Positions 40,201-45,891 of a DNA stretch of 45,891 nt are shown one piece after another; positions within the stretch are counted from its first letter, which is position 1, and every line of letters starts with the position of its first letter. Source of the stretch: an uncultured Prevotella sp. (GTDB lineage Bacteria; Bacteroidota; Bacteroidia; Bacteroidales; Bacteroidaceae). A program made the translations under genes and the position numbers. The DNA is taken from positions 1 to 45,891 of the forward strand of contig CAJOIW010000024.1 of assembly GCA_905234845.1 (NCBI GenBank). Direction: 5' to 3'. The notes under the pieces were generated by a model that made no database searches, was not told the DNA's origin, and saw only the letters and a list, made by a program, of their open reading frames with translations.

Positions 40201-43200
40201 AGGTGCTCTCCTCGGGTGGAAATATCGATGTGGATGTGCAAAAGATTGCTACGCTCGGAGGCGGGCAGAAAGCCGACCTAAACATTACGTTTACGGGTAC
40301 GGCTGCCTCGGCAGGTGATGACTGGCAACAGATGAAAGTTCGCTTTACATCCGACGAGGGAGCGACGTTCGACGGAATCATCTACTACTATAACCGTTCG
40401 CCGAAGGGCAAGCTGCGTGCCAGCGTGACGGCCATCAACACGACCATGATCAAGGGTAAGCAGCGCGACTACTCGTTCGATATAACCAACACGGGCTACG
40501 GCTCAACAGGCAAAATCAGTCTGGTTCTACCCGAGGGCTCGTGGCTGACCGCCGTGACGGGTAAGGAGATGAGTGCGCTCGGCTCTACTGACACCGCCAC
40601 CGTTGTCCTTCGCTTCACGCCGACGGCTGACATGCAGCTCAATGTGCCTATTCGCGGAAGCATCGGTATCAACTGCGAGAATGGTCAAGGTCTCAGCTTA
40701 CCGTTCTCTGTTGAGCCTGTGAGCGACAGCATGGGTGAGCTTGTGGTCGATGTGTGCGATGAATATACTTACTATACCGAGGAGGCTCCCCATCTGCAGG
40801 GCGCTACGGTGAGGATTACCCACCCGACAACGGGTCAGTTAGTGGCTGAGGGCACGACCGGCGACGACGGTCTGTTCATGGCCGAGCTGGCCGAGGGCTG
40901 GTACACGCTCAGCGTCAGTGCCGACAAGCACGACAGCTATCGTGGCAATGTGCTCGTTGACCCGGGTCGCCAGACCACAAAGGTGGTGAACTTGAGTTAT
41001 CAGGCCGTCACCATCAACTGGGAGGTGAAGGAGACCGAGGTAGAGGACAAGTATGAGATAGTCACTACCGCCACCTTCGAGACCCATGTGCCTGCTCCTG
41101 TGGTCGTCATCCGTGGTCCTAACAAGATCGATGCCGACGCGATGCTGGAGGGCGAGTCGCAACTGCTCTACTACACCGTGACCAACGAAGGACTCATCAA
41201 GGCGCTGAACTGCTCGTTCATTGCGCCCGAGAGCGATAGCGAGCTGCTGTTCGAGGCATTGGCCAACACCGGACCGTTCGACCTGGCGGCCAACCAGTCA
41301 GTGCTCATCCCTGTGAAGGTGACGAGGACGGCCGGTGCTACGGCAGGTGCGAAGGGCAGCGTGACGGGACCGCGACGGGCTGAGAGCACGGGCGGCGGCG
41401 AAGACAATGCCTTTACCCATTGTATGAAGAACCTCGGACTGCTTTATGAGATTCTCTGCGGTAAGGACCTGAAGAGCAACTCCGCCATGCTGACGCTTGC
41501 CGTGCGCTTCTGTGCGGCAGGTATCACCGGAAGTGTTTATCTCGGTGGCGGCGGCGGCGGTCCCGGCTCACCAGGCAGAGGCGGTAGCGGCAGCTACTAC
41601 ACCGGTGGAAGCTCGGGCGGCTATATCACCAGCGACGACCCCTGCGACCCTGAGCTGTCGAGAAGAAAGAAACACCTATTGGACAGTTTCCTCAGCATGG
41701 CTCCTGGAATGGGCGGTTGCATAGGTTTCGGTCTGAATGGTGAGAGCATGGCTCAGGCCGCCGCCGCAGGCGATAGCGACGGCATGGCACAAGCCGCAGG
41801 CGAGTTCGGAGCATCTGCCGGCACCACCTTCGCACCTCCTATCGCTCAGCCGTTCATCGGCTTTGCACAGGCGGCAGCAGGAATGGGCGGCGGCGAGGCA
41901 AAAGCCAGTTTCGGGAACACGACGACCGAGACGTCGCACGATGAGCTGCTGCGCAAATACTCTTGGCTGGCCGAATACTACGAGTTAGCCCAATGGTACT
42001 ATCGTCAGCTGGAGTGCTACAGGAATGTCTATCTCAACTACTTCGGCGACGAGGGATGGTTCAGTCAGGACGACGACACGCGACCGGCTTTCTTCCAGAA
42101 GCTCTGCTCCTACGAAAAGGCCGCCGACATCACCTACGAGAACCTCTTGCCCTACAAGCCGGCATCCGTCACGGAAGAGCAGCTGGCAACGTTCATCGAG
42201 CGCTTCCAGAACACCATTTACCAGCGTCAGGCGGCGAACAAGATGGACTTCCAGTATATGCTCGACCAGATTGTCTTGGCAAAATACATCAACAGGTTTG
42301 AGTTCCCCGCCTGGCATCCTGGTAGTGGCCAGGGCAGCCAGGCCAAGGCTGCCTTCCCCACTGAGGCCGCTCAGGGCGACGGCTACTATGGCGACGACGT
42401 CTATCCGGCAGGCGAGCTGTTCGTTGCCGCTGTGAATAAGGTGAAGGACGACTTCAACGATGCCTCGAAGACGCAGTCGGTCTGCGTCACCGTGAAGCTG
42501 CAGTTCCGACAGGAGCTGGTGCTTACCCGTCAGGCTTTCCGTGGTACGCTCACCGTGAACAACGGCAACGAGGAGGCGGCGATGGAGAACGTGAGGTTGA
42601 TGCTCACCGTGACCGACGAGGACGGTAACGTGGCCACCGCCCACGAGTTCCAAATCAACAACGAGAGCCTCGACGGTTTCACCGGCGACCTCGACGGCGA
42701 GTGGACGCTTGCCCCGAAGACAGCGGGCACAGCCACCATCCTCTTCATCCCCACGAAGTATGCCGCACCCGAGAGCAACCGACTCTATTCGTTCGGCGGC
42801 TCGCTGTCGTACCTCGACCCGAACACGGGGCTCGTCGTCACGCGCGACCTCGACCCTGTGACGCTCACCGTGAAGCCCTCGCCACAGCTCGACCTCACCT
42901 ACTTCATGCAGCGCGACATCTACGGCGACGACCCGTTGACGAAGGATGTCGTGGAGCCGATGGTGCCCGCTGAGTTTGCACTGCTCATCAACAACGTGGG
43001 CTATGGCGACGCGACAAACGTGCGCATGACCACCGAGCAGCCGAAGATTGTTGAGAACGAGAAGGGGCTGCTCATTGACTTCGAGCTGCTGAGCAGCCAG
43101 GTCAACGGCGGCGACAAGACGCTGGCACTGGGTAGCAGCGTGCCCGCCGACTTCGGCACCATCCCCGCACAGCGCACGGCTTACGCTCAGTGGTGGTTCA

Positions 43201-45608
43201 CCTCGACGCTGCTCGGCCACTTCCTCGACTACGACGTTCAGGCTACCCATCTGACCAGCTACGGCAACGAGGACCTGTCGCTGCTCAACAGCGTGACCAT
43301 CCACGAGCTCATCCGCAGCATCAATGCCAAGGCTGCCGACGGCTCGCCGCTGAAGGCATGGCTCGTGAACGACATCAAAGACGGCGACGACCTGCCCGAC
43401 ATGCTCTACCTGAGCGACGGCGAGGTGGAACAGGTGAGCATGGCACGCTCGGCATCCATCGTGCGCAACAACCCGACACAATGCACCGTCACCATCGAGC
43501 CCGGCGACCGCGAGTGGAACTACGGTAACGTGAACGACCCGACGCTCGGACGACAGGACATCCTCAGCGTGACGCGCGACGACGGTGTGGAGATTGACCT
43601 GCGCAACGTATGGCAGACTGACCGCACACTGCGCGACGGCATGGATCCGGTCAAAGAATTCCGCATCCATATTGCCGACAAGCTCGAGGTCAACGGACAG
43701 CCGCACACCTATACCATCGTCTTCGAGCCGCGTCCCGACGTGGTGTTGAAGGTCGATGAGGTGACGGGACTGCCGAAGAACAACGAGCTGACGCGCGTGG
43801 CCATTACCACGATGACCGTGAAGCTGAACAAGCCCGTGCGTGCCTTCACCGCCGACCACCTGCGCCTGCAGTGTCAGGGAAGCGACATCCTTCAGAATCC
43901 TACCATCCAGAAGGTTGACGACCTGACCTACCAGCTCACTTACAGTGCGCTTGCCGGAGCCAGCGGCTATCTCGTGCTCACCGTCTATACGTCGAAGATG
44001 GCCGACACCGACGGCTTCACCGGCGACAACGATTTCCACACCACGTGGATTCAGTTCATCGACGGCAAGTGTACCATCAACATGGCGGCCAGCCCCGTCT
44101 ATGGCGGCACCGTCAGCCCGGGCAGCTCGACGCAGGACTACGACACCGACATCACCATAAAGGCCACACCGGCGAAGGGCTATGCCTTCAGTCATTGGAC
44201 GGAAGGCGACGAGATGATTTCCGAGGAGGCCGAGATGTCCTACCACATTACTGCGCTCTCATCGCTTTCCACGCTGACCGCCGTCTTCACACCAATCTAT
44301 TACAACGTCGGCCTCACGTACGACGAGATTGGCGGTGTGGTGCGCGGACTCGGCTCAGGGCGTTACGAGTATGGCATCACGGTACACCTGCAGGCAACAC
44401 CGGCACGTAATTACGAGTTCGACTACTGGAAGGTGAATGGTGTGAAGGTGGGCACAGAGGAGAAACTCGACCTGTTCATCGATGGTGAGAAACAAATCGA
44501 GGCCGTCTTTAAGTATTCGCCGACGAAGCTCATCATTGCTTACAACCTGGCAGAGGGCTGGAACTGGCTGTCGGTAGAACCCACCGACGAGAATCTGCTC
44601 AGAACCGAACGGCTCATGGCTCACCTCGGTGGCAAGGCCCTCGAAATCAGAACGAAGAACAAGAGCCTCGTTTATGAGGACGGACAGTGGACCGGTAACC
44701 TTACCACCCTCACCGCAGGCGAGTCGTATCAGGTTCATGTTAGCGAAGCCACACAAATGAACATCGAGACGCGCATACCTGAGGCCTTCGTTGTCAGCCT
44801 GAAACGCGGCTGGAACCACGTGGCCTATGAGCCTGCCGAGGAGTTACCGCTTGCTACGGCACTCACCAACTGGCATCCCTGGGCCGACGACATGGTAAAG
44901 GGTCAGGACGGCTTTGCTGTCTACGACGGCTCGCAGTGGGTGGGCACGCTCACGACCATGCAGCCGGGTAAAGGCTATCAGATTTATGCGCAGACTATCG
45001 GCTCGTTCAGCTGGCCGATGACTCCTGTCGAGCACACCACTACCGTCGTGGCCGACTATGGAGAGGATGCGCTCGCCAAGGGTGTCACGGCATTGCCCGA
45101 GCATTTCACGAATGTTGACCGTCGCAGGTTTGCCGATAACATGTGTGTTGTGGCCGACATCGTAGACAATGATCTCGTCACCAACTTCGAGAAGTACACC
45201 GTAGGTGCCTTTGTCGAGGGTGAGACACGTGGTGTGGCCACGCTCGTGGGAGGACATTACTTCATGACGATTTACGGCGATCAGCTCGAAATTGCCAACT
45301 ATCAGGTCTACGACCAGACACAGAGTAAATTCCTCTATGCCAGTGGTGGGGCAATGTTCCGCCGTACATCACAGGTAAGCCTTGACGATCCCGCGATTAT
45401 ACGTCTGCTCGATTATGACCCGACAGGCATCGGTCATCTCTCCGGCTCAGGGTTCAATCCCCTCTCGGGAGATGGTCAGGGAGGAGCTCCCGTCTACGAC
45501 CTGCAAGGTCGCAAGGTTGCCGAAAACCTCTCGTCATTCCTCTCTCATCCTTCGTTCAAGAAGGGTATCTACATCGTGAATGGCAAAAAGGTGATTCTCG
45601 GAAAATAA
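37293..45608 (+). CDS. Giant multidomain T9SS-secreted protein with cohesin-like, CARDB-like and Calx-beta-like domains
   Basis: The 2771-residue protein has a signal peptide (h-region LLFALLLALPLQLQAQ) whose n-region is lengthened by a palindromic insert, a cohesin-like domain at about 41-180 (GKVVSVPVYLTNTAEVTALQ), a CARDB-like domain (about 184-300), three or four Calx-beta-like domains (about 310-730), further CARDB/Ig-like domains and a Cna-B-like segment (about 1149-1237). A glycine-rich linker (about 1416-1444) and a cysteine-containing helical module (about 1370-1680) follow, then more beta-domains, two InlB-like B-repeats (about 2259-2408), two GWN-starting modules and a T9SS tail (DLQGRKV, KKGIYIVNGKKVILGK). 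It is likely a surface adhesin or scaffold. It is the second gene of the LRR operon and is followed by a terminator. Domain names are pattern-based. Confidence 0.82.
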   Translation: MKANIRTWLHNFILPSPLGEGLGVRLLFALLLALPLQLQAQEINELSVKDVSGMRGKVVSVPVYLTNTAEVTALQFDIELPSGSTVYFDSTKVAVNRSVDHIISGQNKSGNKRRFMLYSPTKQPLKGNMGKICDVVYKVSNNLEDEQVYDIKLSNVVISDLQGNNVFTNSVDATMSLISYPDFEVSSLTVTSADICPGGQLSLGWTVKNVGQTAATGGWKENFYLVGDNGTEVFIGSNSYESNGLAVNATVNRTVTVTLPEVIGVDGTVKVKVSIKGNADSGERSESEWNNSAVAETGITLTKTLQLTMPNAPVREQYGRNVRLQLYRSGSRSAEETFNLVSDKPSRIEMPATVTIGRNQSGTAFYVNILDDNIYNDADTVIIITASGNNYQSTTGRLVIEDNEYPDLTLTTSKSELNEGETFQLTVTLPKAAKEDTEIKFTAETPKRFNFPASVVIAKGQTSVVVNVEVIQNTLPELQLSTAFYATATNYNKAETVVLLNDDDMPELELVLSPTQVSEGAGLTSIMAKLYRRSHADNDITIVMSDDSNGDIYYSQRRFTMKAGVTTAEFAIGTIDNVQKEGDRTVNISAGVYVSSCNCAASGTTVGVSTVPVTILDDDGPTLTLTSSSSSLLEGKTNATTLTITRNTGTSGTTTVQITSDRESDLTYNHTAVIPDGQTSVTVPVSVKKNNVPDDERTVVFTVTADGFTQGTCWALITDQTMPDATVAAPVLAETNIPAAGTADITITVGNIGNIDLPSQTRVNLYMISSTGTQSLLTTFYTQQAVPAGETTALNKQVEMPNLAGNYKLKAIVNEEKTVKELVYLNNTSTETAFKLVPSFTATVSVEKDTYLIDELVSITGTSTGSNVINKPVEVYLIHNNVRDTLNTTTDALGRFSVTFDPKGVAGHYSVGACYAGENLRDEQDAFDIYGMRRSDNSFLKYEPTVGVAYSAKINMTNSGALPLHNIDMEVLSSGGNIDVDVQKIATLGGGQKADLNITFTGTAASAGDDWQQMKVRFTSDEGATFDGIIYYYNRSPKGKLRASVTAINTTMIKGKQRDYSFDITNTGYGSTGKISLVLPEGSWLTAVTGKEMSALGSTDTATVVLRFTPTADMQLNVPIRGSIGINCENGQGLSLPFSVEPVSDSMGELVVDVCDEYTYYTEEAPHLQGATVRITHPTTGQLVAEGTTGDDGLFMAELAEGWYTLSVSADKHDSYRGNVLVDPGRQTTKVVNLSYQAVTINWEVKETEVEDKYEIVTTATFETHVPAPVVVIRGPNKIDADAMLEGESQLLYYTVTNEGLIKALNCSFIAPESDSELLFEALANTGPFDLAANQSVLIPVKVTRTAGATAGAKGSVTGPRRAESTGGGEDNAFTHCMKNLGLLYEILCGKDLKSNSAMLTLAVRFCAAGITGSVYLGGGGGGPGSPGRGGSGSYYTGGSSGGYITSDDPCDPELSRRKKHLLDSFLSMAPGMGGCIGFGLNGESMAQAAAAGDSDGMAQAAGEFGASAGTTFAPPIAQPFIGFAQAAAGMGGGEAKASFGNTTTETSHDELLRKYSWLAEYYELAQWYYRQLECYRNVYLNYFGDEGWFSQDDDTRPAFFQKLCSYEKAADITYENLLPYKPASVTEEQLATFIERFQNTIYQRQAANKMDFQYMLDQIVLAKYINRFEFPAWHPGSGQGSQAKAAFPTEAAQGDGYYGDDVYPAGELFVAAVNKVKDDFNDASKTQSVCVTVKLQFRQELVLTRQAFRGTLTVNNGNEEAAMENVRLMLTVTDEDGNVATAHEFQINNESLDGFTGDLDGEWTLAPKTAGTATILFIPTKYAAPESNRLYSFGGSLSYLDPNTGLVVTRDLDPVTLTVKPSPQLDLTYFMQRDIYGDDPLTKDVVEPMVPAEFALLINNVGYGDATNVRMTTEQPKIVENEKGLLIDFELLSSQVNGGDKTLALGSSVPADFGTIPAQRTAYAQWWFTSTLLGHFLDYDVQATHLTSYGNEDLSLLNSVTIHELIRSINAKAADGSPLKAWLVNDIKDGDDLPDMLYLSDGEVEQVSMARSASIVRNNPTQCTVTIEPGDREWNYGNVNDPTLGRQDILSVTRDDGVEIDLRNVWQTDRTLRDGMDPVKEFRIHIADKLEVNGQPHTYTIVFEPRPDVVLKVDEVTGLPKNNELTRVAITTMTVKLNKPVRAFTADHLRLQCQGSDILQNPTIQKVDDLTYQLTYSALAGASGYLVLTVYTSKMADTDGFTGDNDFHTTWIQFIDGKCTINMAASPVYGGTVSPGSSTQDYDTDITIKATPAKGYAFSHWTEGDEMISEEAEMSYHITALSSLSTLTAVFTPIYYNVGLTYDEIGGVVRGLGSGRYEYGITVHLQATPARNYEFDYWKVNGVKVGTEEKLDLFIDGEKQIEAVFKYSPTKLIIAYNLAEGWNWLSVEPTDENLLRTERLMAHLGGKALEIRTKNKSLVYEDGQWTGNLTTLTAGESYQVHVSEATQMNIETRIPEAFVVSLKRGWNHVAYEPAEELPLATALTNWHPWADDMVKGQDGFAVYDGSQWVGTLTTMQPGKGYQIYAQTIGSFSWPMTPVEHTTTVVADYGEDALAKGVTALPEHFTNVDRRRFADNMCVVADIVDNDLVTNFEKYTVGAFVEGETRGVATLVGGHYFMTIYGDQLEIANYQVYDQTQSKFLYASGGAMFRRTSQVSLDDPAIIRLLDYDPTGIGHLSGSGFNPLSGDGQGGAPVYDLQGRKVAENLSSFLSHPSFKKGIYIVNGKKVILGK
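37334..37355. repeat. C/G-rich perfect palindrome in the signal-peptide coding region
   Basis: CCCCTCTCC (37334-37342) pairs perfectly with GGAGAGGGG (37347-37355) around a 4-nt loop, followed by CTGGGGGTGAGGC. The encoded PSPLGEGLGVR sits between the basic N terminus and the hydrophobic core of the signal peptide. Confidence 0.85.
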
Positions 45609-45638
45609 ACCGACAAACCTCAGGTAATCATCATTTTT

Positions 45639-45675
45639 GTAGAGACGTCACCATGTGGCGTCTCTACTTTTTTTC
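45639..45675 (+). terminator. Intrinsic terminator after the giant gene
   Basis: GTAGAGACG (45639-45647) pairs with CGTCTCTAC (45659-45667), with an extra CAC/GTG pairing inside, and a run of seven T follows directly. It begins 30 bases after the stop codon at 45608. Confidence 0.85.
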
Positions 45676-45727
45676 ACAGAATTATTTTCGAAATTGAAGT
45701 GTTGGGAAAAAAATTGATTTTTTAATT

Positions 45728-45826
45728 ATTGGTGTCCGCTATAATTTAAACATGTTAGTCCGGATGTTCTATAGATAAATATTGGTGTCCGGTAAAATTT
45801 AAACTTGTTAGCCCGGATGTCCTATA
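45728..45826. repeat. Imperfect 46-bp direct repeat at the window end
   Basis: Copies at 45728-45773 and 45781-45826 (period 53) share ATTGGTGTCCG, ATTTAAAC, TTGTTAG/ATGTTAG and CCGGATGT with scattered differences. The second contains TGTCCGGTAAA, also present at 114-124 at the other window end. It resembles the terminal or leader region of a repeated element cut by the contig end; no transposase is visible. Confidence 0.7.
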
Positions 45827-45891
45827 AACAAAGGGATTATCTCTGACTCAGAAAAACGGGGCTTGCAATAAACGGCCTATAAGGCCAGTCC

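Noticed and set aside
41985..44246. 753-codon minus-strand open frame antisense to the giant gene
   Set aside because: The plus-strand frame has clear domains, signal peptide and sorting tail. The antisense frame lacks recognisable motifs and results from biased codon use in GC-richer DNA.

Overview
The window looks like a chromosomal contig of a Prevotella-like member of the Bacteroidales. The evidence is Bacteroidetes-type -7 boxes (TAnnTTTG) without Shine-Dalgarno sites, a PorZ-type component of the type IX secretion system (T9SS), four proteins ending in T9SS sorting domains (two with a Prevotella-style 'DLQGRKV...KGxYIVNGKKVI' tail), a BspA-like leucine-rich-repeat protein, and several intergenic short-repeat families. 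I see no rRNA, tRNA, CRISPR array, integrase or intact transposase. Genus assignment is inference.

Layout. 1-745: gene-free, repeat-rich. 746-4276 (-): secreted CotH/lamin-tail protein, divergent from miaB (4414-5733). Then an AAA/DUF4143 ATPase, lgt (-), a four-helix-bundle gene enclosed by a 33-bp inverted repeat (-), and ychF (-), divergent from leuS-yitT (9908-13735). 13.7-19.1 kb is an AT-rich accessory island with a decayed HTH gene, a single-chain restriction-modification enzyme, a broken RhuM-like gene, a gene fragment and much repeat DNA. 19.1-21.9 kb has two small membrane-protein genes and a translationally coupled aldo/keto reductase-DUF4421 pair (-). 22.2-27.5 kb is a probable operon: rdgB, porZ, a GT-C-like membrane protein and an acyltransferase. 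The end of the acyltransferase gene plus the nadA leader (27.42-27.72 kb) carries five exact DnaA-box matches and an AT-rich tract, a candidate replication origin. nadA is followed by a strong inverted repeat, then a membrane-spanning propeller-LytTR regulator (-). Divergent from the regulator is a two-gene operon encoding very large T9SS cargo: a 1736-aa BspA-like LRR protein with a dockerin-like segment and a 2771-aa protein with a cohesin-like N terminus, Calx-beta-like, CARDB-like and InlB-like repeats.

Working together. PorZ belongs to the cell-surface complex that receives T9SS cargo, so this window holds both secretion machinery and several of its clients. The LytTR regulator faces the LRR/cohesin operon across a 718-bp intergenic region with 21-bp-spaced direct repeats, the spacing LytTR proteins use; control of the operon by this regulator is a concrete hypothesis.

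Most unusual. (1) Three copies of a roughly 104-bp element made of five short hairpins at a 22-bp period. (2) C/G-rich palindromic elements that occur between genes and also in frame inside conserved proteins (RdgB, LeuS, MiaB, the CotH protein, the signal peptide of the 2771-aa protein), reminiscent of Rickettsia palindromic elements. (3) The DnaA-box cluster. (4) Heptamer tandem repeats in the ychF/leuS promoter region and inside the regulator's coding sequence. All functional statements come from reading the sequence; no database search was run.
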